64,000 nt of DNA from Reticulitermes speratus (taxonomy: Eukaryota > Arthropoda > Insecta > Blattodea > Rhinotermitidae), in NCBI GenBank assembly GCA_021186555.1, contig JAJKFL010000014.1:28660033-28724032 (forward strand), in the 5' to 3' direction. A program made the position numbers and the translations under genes. This document shows positions 22,713 through 34,650 of this stretch, in pieces. The first letter of the stretch is position 1, and each line of letters starts with the position of its first letter. Under the pieces are notes generated by a model. That model was not told the origin of the DNA, ran no database searches, and worked only from the letters and a program-made list of their open reading frames with translations.

Positions 22713-24409
22713 CCATATTACCACCATCTTAAAGGTAGATTGAGAGAGAGGAAGAAGGAATTTCGACCAGTCGAGTAACTAACTGACTGACTGACTGCTG
22801 CATGGAAAGAGTAACTCTGATGGTTAGTAGCGGGTTAACATTATTTGTTTTGGTCGTTGCCTTAAATTTGACAATAAATGACAAAAACAACAGAGATGTG
22901 AAGAAGTGAGAACAAACAAAATTTTGTGCGAAGTTGGAGACGATGTGGAAGTGACATTTTGGTGTCTGCAAGCGAGATTTCCTGCACCAGGAGATCATCA
23001 ATGCAGAGGAGGTACAACACACTCGAACGCAACTCAGGTACACAAAATGGCGGTCCCGCCAGATCAACACCCTGGGCGGAATGCTGATTGGCGGCGGAAC
23101 TGTACGATGCTAGCGGGGTGGGGTGCGGGTCCCGGCACGGAACAATAGGGACTTTAGAACTGAAAATTAGTGAAAACCGCCACCCGTGATTTAATACTGC
23201 AAAATTCGAATACAGTCTGGCAGATGTGCCTTTTCGTTGGGTGTTTACAACAGTCGTCATGTCCTTAATGCTGACTCGTACTTGTACTGTGGGCAATTCA
23301 CTTCAGTTTTTTATGCGTAAATAACAAATGGCGTTGTCCTGGTCTGTGCTGCAGCAGCTTTGTTACTCACACAAACAATTTTGTGCTCTGTGTCGCCCGT
23401 TATGGATATTTTATTTTTTCCGTAACTTACTGCGTCAGAAATTGAAAAGTACGTACATGACTTAGGCTATGTCTAATATTTTAATGAGGCTTGCCTTCTG
23501 GCTAATATTTTAAGGGATCTCACGCCACCACCCCACCCATAAATTCTACCGCCTGTGGGAATTCTCGTACAAAAAGGATTTCTTCTGAAATTAACTTAAA
23601 TTAACTGAAATTAAGTTAAAAATTTTTTACTTCTAAACGATTTTGTTATGAAAACGAAATTGTAAAGGATGTTTCTTTTCCTGCTTGACCGATAAGCGCA
23701 CTCCCGACGCTCTAGTGGGTTTTTATTAGACTTTATAAAGGTTATTATCACTGCGATCGTTTGTCTAGCTCCCTTCATCCACTGTTAAACCTTCTCGACA
23801 CGCGGCGTACGACACAATGCTGGCAGGACGTCGGGCGGAGCGTTGGGCCGGCGCTTATCGGTCAAGCAGTAAATAAAGCGCCCTATATGAGCAAATACAG
23901 CGCTACAAATGGATACGAGAAAATGTTAATTCTTTTGGTGCCGAGATGAATTTATACAAGAAAAGACGCCATTTATTCGTGTAACCCTGTTTAGTAGGAA
24001 ACTGTATTGTCGAAGAATGCCAATCATAGATAGTTCAGGTGTCAGAGTGTATCAGGTAACACACTGAGGTATATCTGCTGGAAGAATGGCGCAAAAACAC
24101 TTTTATGCCACCGTGTCTAGATCCGATCTGGGGCCCACACAGCCTGCTATCATAAGAGTGACTATTAATTTACTTAGCCTATTTATTGATTTATTTATGG
24201 CTAGGCTATTTAATTTTTGGCTCAGCAACGCAGTGAGCAGCTCATTCTAGAAGTACTCTGGGCGCACATAACATCGAATATTAAGATATTTAGTGATTAA
24301 TGAGATGAAAGGGTTTTGGAGGGACATGTTGTGGCCTGGTTTTAGATAAGCCAGTTACGCCGGCATTTTTCTGGAGTGAGTGAAGGTATGACAAAAACAA
24401 GACAGGCAA
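22713..24409. other. Intergenic, nothing recognised
   Basis: Short overlapping reading frames on both strands, none with recognisable motifs. No repeat family identified. Confidence 0.45.
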
Positions 24410-24925
24410 TGTACGCATAAACGTAACATTGAGGCGCGTTCGTGTAACCACTGTTGCCGTGGAAAAGCAGTTAAGCATTACACATTCTGAGTGTGTGTCT
24501 GTACCCTTAGTTATCCAGCACGCAAAGCGCATGCGCCATATTATATTGTCATCTGTGGCCTTCCCGGTTCTACCATATTTTTCCACATTATCTCAAACGG
24601 TACGATTTTCAGAAAAAGTTACTGAATATAAAATGTATGTTTGATTTTCTCTACAAATTTTGTCTGAAACATTTCTCATTTAAGAAGAATTGAGCCAGAT
24701 ATTATCATAAATGTACATAGGTTTCGTGTAAAGTACGTTTCTTTTTGTCAGATTTTAATGAAATTGAATTTTCTCAACAGATTTTCGAAAAATATCAAAC
24801 ATTAAATTTCATGAAAATCCATGCAATGGGAGCCGAGTTTTTCCATGCTGTCGGAAGGACGGACATGACGAAGCTAATAGTCTCTTTTCGCAATTTTGCT
24901 AACGCGTCTAAAATCATGCGTATGC
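24410..24925 (+). repeat. ~500-bp interspersed repeat (family F), long copy
   Basis: Matches 46135-46660 in inverted orientation over nearly its whole length (GCCGTGGAAAAGCAGTTAAG, CATATTTTTCCACATTATCT, GGACGGACATGACGAAGCTA). No coding capacity. Shorter pieces of the right end recur at 29095, 30145, 56095 and 58185. Confidence 0.85.
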
Positions 24926-25714
24926 TTGAACAGTGGCAATATGGCGGTATGAAAATAAGTTTTTGTGTACTTTATTTTACTGTGTTATTTTCCATATCCC
25001 TTTTTGTGCTCCGTCTGTAGGCCTATATTTCCAACCCAAAACATTTCCGTGGCCTAATAGTCTTGAAAAGTGCTGTTATAGCCTATTCCTCTCTCGTCAC
25101 CTAGCGATCCTGTTCACCGGAAAGTTGGTAGTGATGACATGTGACAATGTGTGTTAGCTGCAAGTATTCTGTCTAGTCTGTATAGGCCAGAGGTGACAGC
25201 AAGGAAATAGGCTACAAGAATTCTTGTTTGTAAATATGTTAAAATAAACATGTTGATCTTTTATTATCGTTTAACTTTTATTTGTTATTATTCTTACCAA
25301 TTTTCCGTTGAATTTCTTAGCTTCATACACTATAATAAATTTAATAGGGGTTTCGCAAAAATTTGTCGAGTGTGAAAATGTTCTGTGGCCCAATGAAATT
25401 TGGAAGTACTGAGCAGAGATTGGCAAGCTTCGAGCTTCGTCTCTCTACTCTCCATGGCCTCATTATAGCTGATCTATTTTCTTGGAACTCTGTGAACATC
25501 GTGCTATTGGAGAGTTCTCCATCGTCTTAAGCTTCTTGTTACGTTCTGTCGTCAGCAACACCAACGCTAGATAGGAGAGGCCGACGTCTTTATTGGGTAC
25601 AAAGCAACGAGCGCCTAAAGAATTTTGTTGTCACTCAGATGGTAAAGAATTCATAAACCTCGAAGTCTCTCTGCCTTCCCACTACAGCCATTGAGTATAT
25701 ATAGACATACCCTG

Positions 25715-25905
25715 AGAGTCAGCTACATCCAGTTCACACCATCACACCCTATGTCTTTAATATCCATTTTAATATTACTCTGACATTTACTTCTAGCTCT
25801 CCAATGAGCTATATTCCCTTTGCATTCCAGGATTAATATTTTACAGTCACGCATTTCTAAATTTCTCCCATTCTCTCTTTGGTAACTCAGGCCAGCTTTT
25901 CCCAA
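25715..25905 (-). mobile_element. LINE reverse-transcriptase C-terminal remnant
   Basis: Minus strand reads ...SKCQSNIKMDIKDIGCDGVNW, a degenerate form of the WEDNIKMDL-EIG-DGVDW signature seen at 12707-13030. Upstream residues are scrambled. Confidence 0.6.
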
Positions 25906-26030
25906 ACTGATTTATCCAAGGGTGTCTTGCGGGCTTGATATATGCAGATGAACCCACAAATAATATGGAAAATTATAAAGCAAAATAAAATAAACCAAAC
26001 GTTCTTTCATACCGACAAATTGCCATATAG

Positions 26031-26250
26031 ACCGATCCCGGTAGCCGCGCGGTCCAAGACAGTCTGCTTCCGCTCGCTTGCTGGGATTGCGGGTTCGAAT
26101 GCTGCCAGGAGCATGGATGTCTGTGTCTTGTGAGTGTTGTGTGTTGTCAGGTAGAGATCTCTGCGACGGACCGATCCCTTGTCCAGATGAGTCCTAACAA
26201 GTGTGTGTGTGTGTGTCACTGAGTGTGATCAGGTGCAAGAATAACCCTCT
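26031..26250 (+). mobile_element. SINE group A, degenerate copy
   Basis: GACCGATCCCGGTAGCCGCG (head), GCGGGTTCGAATGCTGCCAG (B box), GGATGTCTGTGTCTTGTGAG (body). More diverged than the other group A copies; ends in a GT-rich run. Confidence 0.8.
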
Positions 26251-26734
26251 ACACCTGTAAAGAGTATGTTGACAGAGGTCAGACTAAGAAAGAAAGAAAT
26301 TTCCGCATAGGGACACAGTGTTCAGGTATTTTTTGTTTTCCTCTTTATGTGTTGATTTCTTGCCTTCCTGTGTGTGTAGCCGAGAACATTCCCACACCTC
26401 TATCCCCCCCCCCCCCAGCACCCTGTTTAAACGTCTTCGCATGGCGTCTCTGACTGATGGTACAGCAGTCAGGCAACAACGTGCGTCCCAGCAAATGACG
26501 AGTTTTTTGTTGCGAAAGCGGACAGGAAAGCTTTTGCGTTCTTCGAAGTGTGTCACGAAACAGCGGGCTTCCGCTGGACACAGTGTGGAAACGCTGAGTT
26601 GGGCGAAGTGTTTAGAAAGGTGGCGATATTAAGGACATATTACCTACAGAGCTAAGCAAAGTGCGTATTACTGCAGCACGAAAAACATTGCACAACGGTT
26701 TCAAATAAAAAAATTGGAAATGAAATTTTACTCG

Positions 26735-26880
26735 CAAAAGATGAAGGAAGAAGATAACTTAAAGAGATCTAGGTGTAGATGGGAGGATGCTATTAAAGTA
26801 GGTCTTAGATAAATAGGGTATGACAGTGTGGATCGGTTTAATCTAACTCACGACAGGGAGCAGTGGCGGATTGTGATGAC
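26735..26880 (+). mobile_element. LINE reverse-transcriptase C-terminal remnant
   Basis: Plus strand reads LKRSRCRWEDAIKVGLR-stop-IGYDSVDRFNLTHDREQWRI, matching the RCRWEDNI...GVDWI-LAQDRDQWR signature with one stop codon. Confidence 0.7.
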
Positions 26881-27133
26881 CACTGAAATGGATATTTGGG
26901 TTCCATAAAATTTGGAGAATTTCTTTACTGGCTGAAAAATTACATAGCTTCTGAAGGCGACTCTGCTTACGAAGTTGGTCAATTGGGCTATTTATTTTAT
27001 CTTTATCTATCTATTTCTGAATTTACGTATTTACCTGTTGATTTGTCTGTGTATTTATTTATGTATTATTTATTTATTTAGCTTTATCTAATTAATCTTT
27101 TACTTAACTGTGCACTATATAATTCTTAGACAA

Positions 27134-27283
27134 TGGTGTAATATGCGATATATCACTGGTATGTATTTGGACTTTTTCCATCGTTCACCTGAAGACAAAA
27201 GCAGTCTGCTTTCGAAACGTCGTGTTTGTGTAATCAGTGACGATGTAAAAGTCCAAATACACATCAGTGATATTTCGCATTTT
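27134..27283. mobile_element. Short foldback with central hairpin motif
   Basis: Arms GCGATATATCACTG-GTATGTATTTGGACTTTT and AAAAGTCCAAATACACATCA-GTGATATTTCGC are inverted. The centre has CCTGAAGACA-AAGCAG/CTGCTT-TCGAAACGTCG (motif 27189-27218). Confidence 0.82.
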
Positions 27284-27372
27284 TTTTATTTATTTATCTA
27301 CGCGTTTACTTTACCTATTTAGTTATATATTTAACTTCAGTTATTTGTTGATTTATTTACATATTGATGTAC

Positions 27373-27400
27373 CTATTTATTTATTTATTTATTTATTTTA
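27373..27400. repeat. ATTT microsatellite
   Basis: Seven TTTA units, in a generally TTTA-rich region (26990-27400). Confidence 0.85.
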
Positions 27401-27573
27401 TTGACGGCTGTATTAAAAGTATTATGGTTTCGTTTAGTTCATTAAGTCACTCTTGCCCTGCGAACTACGGCGCGCACTACGTCGTAATATTGTTTCTAAT
27501 GCTGTACACGTGTCATGCAGCTGATATAATGCCTCTTGAATGTGAACTCCGTGCGTTCCACAAAGCAGCTTAG

Positions 27574-29094
27574 GTGTCTGTCTACGTTATTTCAGGACTT
27601 GTGTTTTTGTAAATTCCGTTCATAAAATGAAATGTGTTTTCAGAAAGGGATGACAAACATGAGTGTTATATGTAGTTACGTACATTTACAAGAAAGTAAT
27701 CAACAATTAATTGCAAATGAAATAATACCACAAGATAAATAATGAAAGCAAGAGGATTTGTGAGTGTTTGTTCTTCATTTTCAGATTCACATTTGCCGCA
27801 TTGGCAGTTCATTGTTGTAATTTAAAGTTGCGGAACGAAACAAAACGTTGATAATTGTTATTTAGAATCATGTTATTTTGTGTACTGATTGTGTATATCA
27901 CCGAAGGGAAAATACGAAACAACAACAGCAGCAAGTGCCCAATGTAAACAACAACAGGATAAGGACAACATGTTTGTACAGAAGGTCATTGTTAGGATTT
28001 TAGCCATGTCAGCAGACAACTGTGAGTTTCCTGTTACCTCTATATGCGTTTTGTTCTCCTGTTCCCTGGCGTTTCGAATAGCGTTCATTGTGTTGATGTG
28101 GTGTATGGGCCCAGGCTGAAGACGAGTTTGAGTTATTCATAAGACACATAAGACTGTGTCGTCATGTTTGGTGTCTTCCTTGTTATATGATGTTAATATG
28201 CCCTTTTTCTTTTCACTTCCGCGCGAATTCAAAACTGGCAGAAATGCAAACCCAGACGTTCGTTAGAAAATCTCTTCAGTATTTCTTTCTTTATGCCACT
28301 TCATTCTTTTAAGGCGGCTTTGGAAAATGTCTGTACTTTCGACATGACAGGCGCTATCACACACTGATGCCGTTATAACACAGAAGACTTTGAAACCAAT
28401 GAAATCAATGCAGAATCAATGCGGATTCCAATACCTAGGAGAGAGTTGGGCTGATTCGGTTTTCATCAGGATAACATACAAGAACGGAAGGTAGAATGGC
28501 GAGATTTTTTCGTTCTTCCAGCTGTTACTGCACAGGGATAAAACCTTCATTGTGACACTGTTAAATCATGATAAAGAAAACTGAATGAAAACACGCTGTA
28601 TCTAAAAGTACCAAGAACTGAAAATAGTACAGTGCCTACTTGTAAGAACACAATTCAATACAGTTAAATTCAGTTCTTGTTTATTAACATGCTGATTCAG
28701 AAGCCTCATGACCAGTTACGAAGTCAGCACTAATGCACAAAATAACACATATACATACAAAAATCAAGTAACACAGCCGCACACGCAATGTAGTATAACG
28801 TATCATTACGGTGTGTTCGATCTTTGCTGTCCTCAACGTCCGTGCTGAAGGAGCCAACTTGCTTGAATAACCTTGCAGCGAAAAGACAGCTGAATATTTA
28901 ACAGTGTTGCCTTGGAAAAGCAACGAATTGTCTTTGTATTTTCCAGCTACGTGTGTTGCTGTTAACAACACAGAATATTAATAGTCTCGCTATGTAACAG
29001 TAACAGTAAGTTCTCTTTTGTATTGTTGAACTATGCTTGTCTTACAAAATGACCTTAAGTCTTCATGCAAAGTGTCTGACATTTTAGTCAAATT
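27574..29094. other. Intergenic, nothing recognised
   Basis: No repeat family, RNA or protein motif recognised. Reading frames under 100 codons only. Confidence 0.45.
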
Positions 29095-29258
29095 GTAAGC
29101 AAACTTGAAATATTCTCGACAGATTTTAATAAAAGTCCCCAATATCAAATTCCACAAAAATCCTTACAAACAGAGCCGAATTTTTCCATGCAGAGACGGA
29201 CAGACGTAACGAAGTTTTTCGCAACTGTGCGAACGCGCCTAAAAACAAACCATATAAA
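29095..29258 (+). repeat. Family F interspersed repeat, right-end fragment
   Basis: CTCGACAGATTTTAATAAAA, GCCGAATTTTTCCATGCAGA, GACGGACAGACGTAACGAAG, aligning with 24770-24920. Confidence 0.75.
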
Positions 29259-30144
29259 ATAAAGATGGCTAAACTAGCAAATGGCAATTATAGGTTTATA
29301 TTATTATGCAGGATGCGGTAACGTTACAACAGACGAAAAAACACCAATTACAAAATCAGTACTAATACACAAAATTACGTGCACAAAAAAAGAAGTGGGC
29401 CCTACTCTTGCAATGCTTGCGGTATGTATAAATTAATGCGGCAGATATGTAAACTAGGGTATGTGCGGGACAGAGTCGAAGAAATCTGAGAGCATTGTTA
29501 CAGAACATGTGTGGTTTGTTGGAACAAGCAACCTGCAGGCGGCATTTGCAATGCACGCTGTTAACGCCAGACGTGATTATGTTACAATGAGGATGCACTG
29601 GAAATGACGTCATATTCAGACACACAGGAACTGTTCGTATAAGTAACACTGAGCCGCGTTCCGATCTACACATCCTGGATCCTGCTAACATGGTCATAGC
29701 GTTTAGTCCTCTGTCGTCATATTTCTTGTCATTTGTCACAACTGTGCATATATACCTGTCATAGAATGTTATTACTATTAGGGTTTGTTATTACATTTCT
29801 TTTCAGGACTAATTATATACATATGTACGTTTGTTTTGTTAAATTTCTCGGTCATACGCATCCTCAAATATTCACACTGCCGAAAAATTTTGTAATTGCT
29901 GACTTAAAAAAAAATTTTTTTGCCTACACAGTTTGTGGTATATTCCAATCAGTCCACATACAGAATTTCATAACAAAAAAGAAATATTAAATATTACGAT
30001 TACACGTCCCCCCCCCCTTAAGTATGCATAATACAAATCGCATGATGAAATAAGGCAGTATCGATTACTATCGACGGCAACCTTGGTAACCCCAGTAACC
30101 AAAGCAGTCATAAATGAATGTAGGTCTTCATGCCCGTTTGTATG

Positions 30145-30313
30145 TCCAATTTTAACCAGACGTGAATATACTCGGTAGATTTTAGTAAAACCCACCAATA
30201 TAGAACTGTACGAAAATTCGTCCAGACGGAGACGAACTGATCCGCGCGGACGGGCGGACGGACAAACATGACGAAGCTAACAGCGGTTTTTGCAATTTTG
30301 CCAAAGCACCTAT
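30145..30313 (+). repeat. Family F interspersed repeat, right-end fragment
   Basis: ACTCGGTAGATTTTAGTAAA, GGACGGACAAACATGACGAA, GTTTTTGCAATTTTGCCAAA, aligning with 24770-24910. Ends where SINE group C begins. Confidence 0.75.
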
Positions 30314-30546
30314 AAGGATAAAGGTAAAGGTAAAGTTCACCCTAGAACAGGCCATGAAAGCCCAGAGGGGGAGTAGAGGTATAGCTCTACTCTTTCCTTA
30401 ACCTCTGCGCTAGATGGGAGTGGGTGGTCAAAGCCACGCCCCGGCCGCTTTACCCCCGGGAATGACCCAGTACCCATTGTACAGGAGACTGGGTAGGCCC
30501 CAGGGCCGGTCTGGACGGCTGCTGAAAATCTCGTCCCCACCGGGGT
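30314..30546 (-). mobile_element. SINE group C, head-truncated copy
   Basis: Full 3' half and core (CACCCTAGAACAGGCCATGA, CGGCCGCTTTACCCCCGGGA), but the sequence breaks at the B box (CCCCACCGGGGTTTTCCCC) and runs into unrelated DNA. First part of a SINE cluster to 30965. Confidence 0.88.
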
Positions 30547-30645
30547 TTTCCCCCTTTGATCCATTTTTGTACTGTTTAAATCCTATCGTCCTTCATGTCA
30601 CTTTACGTTCCATGCTACCGTCCTTACATCAAACACAACACAAAC

Positions 30646-30735
30646 ATCCATGCCCCCGGTGGGATTCGAACCCACAATCCCAGTAAGCGAGCGGCCGCAG
30701 ACCCACGCCTTAGACCGCACGGCCACTGGGATCGG
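30646..30735 (-). mobile_element. SINE group A tRNA-like head with a different body
   Basis: Minus strand CCGATCCCAGTGGCCGTGCG...GGGTTCGAATCCCACCGGGGGCATGGATG is the group A head. After GGATG it continues with sequence (30547-30645) that does not match the group A body. Either an alternative group A subfamily or a truncated copy. Confidence 0.8.
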
Positions 30736-30736
30736 C

Positions 30737-30965
30737 AACTCTACTCTTTCCTTAACCTCTGCGCTAGATAGGGGTGGGTGGTCAAAGCCACGCCCCGGCC
30801 GCTTTACCCCCGGGAATGACCCAGTACCCATTGTACAGGAGGCTGGGTAGGCCCCAGGGCCGATCTGGACAGCTGCTGAAAATCTCGCCCCCACCCGGGA
30901 TTCGATCCCCGGACCGTCCAGCTCGTAGCGAGTCGCTATACCGACTGCGCTATCCCAGCCCACAT
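30737..30965 (-). mobile_element. SINE group C, 3'-truncated copy with intact head
   Basis: Minus-strand head GGGCTGGGATAGCGCAGTCG (A box) and GGGGATCGAATCCCGGGTGG (B box), then core GGGGGTAAAGCGGCCGGGGC. It stops at the ACTCTTTCC block. Closely similar to 30314-30546 where they overlap, and complementary to it in what is missing. Confidence 0.9.
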
Positions 30966-31068
30966 TTAAGGCGAAGTGCGCGATGAAAATGGGCAGATGG
31001 CCAGAGCGCGACAACAAAGATTTGAGATCGTCATAGTGATGCTGCATTCCATACTCCTATTTAGAGAT

Positions 31069-31150
31069 CCAGAAGATGTATGCAGCACGCTTCTCCGAAA
31101 CGTCGTTAACTATTTCCCAGTCGACATGGCGTCACAATCCAGAAGACTTG
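31069..31150 (+). mobile_element. Half element of the GGATGT-type foldback
   Basis: CCAGAAGATGTATGCAGCAC...CTTCTCCGAAACGTCGTTAAC (motif 31069-31101) is followed by TTTCCCAGTCGACATGGCGTCACAATCCAGAAG, which matches the right arm of the 16552 element. No left arm was found. Confidence 0.65.
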
Positions 31151-32049
31151 AACCTTCAAAGAAGTCTGAATTGCCGTACAGTATAGTCTTATATAAACAT
31201 TTATGGGAATACATACTTTTATTACGGGGTTAACAGTAGGTCACATTTGTGACATTCCAGCCTACAGCCTACCAACAGACCCGTGTTTGAACCCTCCGCC
31301 TGAGACCAGTCGGGCACGGCACAGGGAATGCTGTTTGATTTTATGTATGTAATATATGAATTTTATTATGCCAATAGGCTACAAGTGTTTCATTTTCTTC
31401 GTACAGGATAATGTCTTGAACCGAATGTCTAGATTTCACGTTGTATTGACCGTGCAAAAGAAAGAAAATAAATCGTCGTATGTCTAGGTGATCGTATTCC
31501 TATGCGTAAATACATAAGATTATGTGATATGAGGTTGCAGGAAATTTTTTATATACCTCCATTTCGCCAAGTTCGAGGTTGCACAATTATACTTCTTTCA
31601 CTTATAGTTCCCTGGTACAGCAGCTTCCTTCAGGACCACGAACTGACACACTACGTTCCGCCCAAAATTGTTCTTCACTTTGGTGCCTAGATTTTTAGCA
31701 GCAAAAGTAATTATTAATAGCCTTCAAAACCATTTATGCAATCCATCATGATTTACACATCATCATCATCATCATAATCAGTGTCATCATGTATGTGTCC
31801 TCTGCATACAGTACATGCCAATCATTCATTACACTGGACACGTGTCACATACACGACAGCAAACAGGCCGCATGTACGGTTTACTTTTAACAAACCGAAG
31901 CAGTGTTATGTGGCATTAGCGTATATTTATTATTTGAAACCTGCAACAAATTCATGAGCTCAGAACAGACACCTTTTTCGCTTCTCGGGTCATCAGCGTG
32001 TATATATAAATAAATATCTTCGGAAGAAATATCACTATTACTACAATAC

Positions 32050-32500
32050 TAAGAAATAACAGCAGAGTACACTATTAAAAATGTATTTGTTAATTATGCA
32101 ACATGTTTCGGCGGGCCGCCACTGTCAGGGATCAAAAGAGTACAAATAAGACTCTCAGAACTTTTAATATTAACTAATATGAAACTAAAAAGAAGATAAA
32201 AGAGGATTAAAACTATAAAATTTTAACACTATAAACAGAAAATATGCCAATAATTGTTATCTGATTATACCAGAGCCATACACATGTAAGCTGGCACACA
32301 TGTAATGTTGGCATACTTTGTGTATGTATCGTATTTTACACTTTATATAGACCCATTTTATCTTTATTTTTACTTTTATATTAGTTCATATTTTATGTTC
32401 TGAAAGTCTTACTTGTGCTCATGTGATTCCTAATGATGGCGGCCCGCCGAAACACGTTGGATCTTTAATAAATACATTTTTAATAGTGTACCCTGTTCGG
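32050..32500. mobile_element. Foldback element with two hairpin motifs
   Basis: Outer arms AGAGTACACTATTAAAAATG and CATTTTTAATAGTGTACCCTG are inverted, and inner segments also pair (ATATGAACTAAAA/TTTTATATTAGTTCATAT-like). Motifs: minus 32105-32128 and plus 32430-32453, both with a GGCGG/CCGCC stem before CGAAACA. AATAAA occurs just outside the right motif. Confidence 0.8.
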
Positions 32501-33634
32501 ATTTCGTAGTATTATACTTTCGCTCACGGTCACAATTTAAATGTGTTATCCAAATCATTTTATCCATCTTAAGACCTCCCACGGTTTTTTACTTTCCAGG
32601 TTCTTAAATCATTTTAAGAAAAGTAATTTAAATATATTTAACATCCATTAACTCGTAAATGGAATAAATGTTTCAGAAACCTAATTTTGCGATGTCTGTA
32701 CTCGCCCATGGCACTTGTTATCCGCAGATCTGTATGAATGTATTGAATGAACCGATAATTGAAGTTTTTGTCGCCAGATGTCAGCACGTAGCGGATCGCT
32801 GTACTAGTCAGAACGTTGAATTGAACCTCCTCGTTATTCCTGTGTTCCCAATGCACGGAGACTTTCGGAGGGAGCAGTCCGCCCTCAAAGACATCCCGTA
32901 CGGCTGGCTGCTGTTGCCTGCAATGACAACGGCTCTAAGAAGGCAAAGAAAGACGTTTCTTTACAAATTTGACATAATACGTACGGCATAGGCAGTATAT
33001 TTTTCGGGGATTGTTTCGAAAATATCATATGAACACGAAAAAGCTGTCATGGGCTGTCAGCTGTTGTGTGAGTGAATCGATAATTTGATTGGAAGGGAGA
33101 GGGGATTGTTTCCAATAATGAATGGACAATGTGCGGCTAGCTTTGTGTGGGGCAGGAGAACTCGTTCTGGCAAATATGTACTGTGACTGCATTCAGCAAA
33201 CAAGAATGGTAAGTGACTAAGTAAATGTCATTAACATCGAATTTTGTCAATAGATCCTGGATCTTTATATTATTTCTCGCTGACGAATAACTAATTGATT
33301 TTTTAATGATGCTGTTTCGTGTATTGAGATAAAGTTTGTGGAAATATCTAGCTGCAGATAAACAATTTTAGTTACAGCAGTCATCCCATAAAATCTGTCG
33401 CAACAAGATTTGCACGTGGGTTGACCGACTTTCGAACCCGGTTTTTGCCTCGTGAGTAGGCAGGCCTACGTTTTCTCCAAAATGACTGAACAGCTGAGAA
33501 CAACGTGCGTGTGTGTTGTTTGTGTATGTGTAATCGCAGGAATAGACAAAAATCCCTCTATAAAAAGGGGGAATAGCCTGCATGGAAAAAATGAGAATTG
33601 TATACAAAACGGGAAACGTGAAAGTAAGAAAATT

Positions 33635-33675
33635 TGTTGACCAACTTAAGTCACTAAGACTTAAGTTGGTCAACA
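33635..33675. repeat. Perfect 18-bp inverted repeat with 5-base loop
   Basis: TGTTGACCAACTTAAGTC and its exact complement GACTTAAGTTGGTCAACA separated by ACTAA. No flanking T-run and no adjacent gene, so not a bacterial-type terminator. Confidence 0.95.
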
Positions 33676-34007
33676 GTGACTGTTCACCGCGAATGACTGA
33701 TTAAAGCCTTTGTCAAGCATATACCCACACAGTTTCCTGCATAACTGTGTCGCACACCAGTAACGCATTTGACTGGGGCACTACAGCGGACGTAGGCTGT
33801 TCGAATATCGGGAGGTTACGTGCTTTCCTGATTATAGCTTGTCGTTGGTATCCTGTCTCGCTAGGCTAAGTGGACGAAACACGCCGTCAGAAATACTTTA
33901 AATGACATATGGCACGGTTTAGTGTATGCGTCTGTTCGTAAATAGCGACCTAGGGCCATTTATAAATGTTACATATTTTAAAGGATGTCATTCCGTTGTG
34001 TTATTTA

Positions 34008-34276
34008 CAATAGAATCAAGATAAATTCGGTCTAAACACAACTACGTTCCATTTGTTACACAGAACAATATGTTTCGACTGTTTACGTCATCTTCAGGTT
34101 TACAAGTCTTATTTTCCAAAACGTATTTAAAAATGAATAATTTTTATCCAGTCCTCAATATTTTTTGAAAAATAAGAATTGTGAAACTGAAAATGACGTA
34201 GAGGTCGAAACATGTTGTTCTGTAAATAAATGAAACGAGGTTGTTGTTTAGACGGATTTTATCTCGATTCTGTTAC
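34008..34276. mobile_element. Foldback element with two hairpin motifs
   Basis: Left arm ACAATAGAATCAAGATAAAT...GGTCTAAACACAAC and right arm GTTGTTTAGACGGATTTTAT...CTCGATTCTGTTA are inverted. Motifs CTGAAGATGACG-...-GTCGAAACATATTG (minus 34072-34097) and CTGAAAATGACG-...-GTCGAAACATGTTG (plus 34187-34211) face outward. Confidence 0.82.
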
Positions 34277-34385
34277 TTACATGCCTCATGCGGACTTCTG
34301 TAAAGATCGCAATGGACTTTCGGGTTGCATATGAGAAAGGCAATGTATTGACAAACTGAGTCACTAATTGTGACTTAGCACTGGC

Positions 34386-34650
34386 AGGAGCTCAGTCAGT
34401 ATAGTGATTGACTGCGAGCTTGCATTAACTGGTTTCGACTCCCGGCAGAGGCAAAAGATATTTCCCTTCATCACTGTGTCCGGGTAGGACTCCGAGGGGA
34501 TCTCTTATTCAGTGGGTATTGGGCGCTTTCTCCCCTTGGGGTAAAGCGGCTAGTGCCTACAGTTAACCACTCATTTTTATATTAGACGGACAACAGTGTT
34601 TTATTTAACCATTCACCTCCATTTAGTGCCGAAGTTAAGAAAGTTTCTTA
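34386..34650 (+). mobile_element. SINE group E (diverged, group C-like), with internal insertion
   Basis: tRNA-like head GCTCAGTCAGTATAGTGATT and TGGTTTCGACTCCCGGC (B box). Core TTGGGGTAAAGCGGCTAGTG and downstream TTTAGTGCCGAAGTTAAGAA match group C, but about 40 bases are inserted between them near 34577-34615. Confidence 0.75.

Noticed and set aside
32668-32991. 107-codon plus-strand frame
   Set aside because: No family motif, and no flanking exon with matching phase. Left unannotated.
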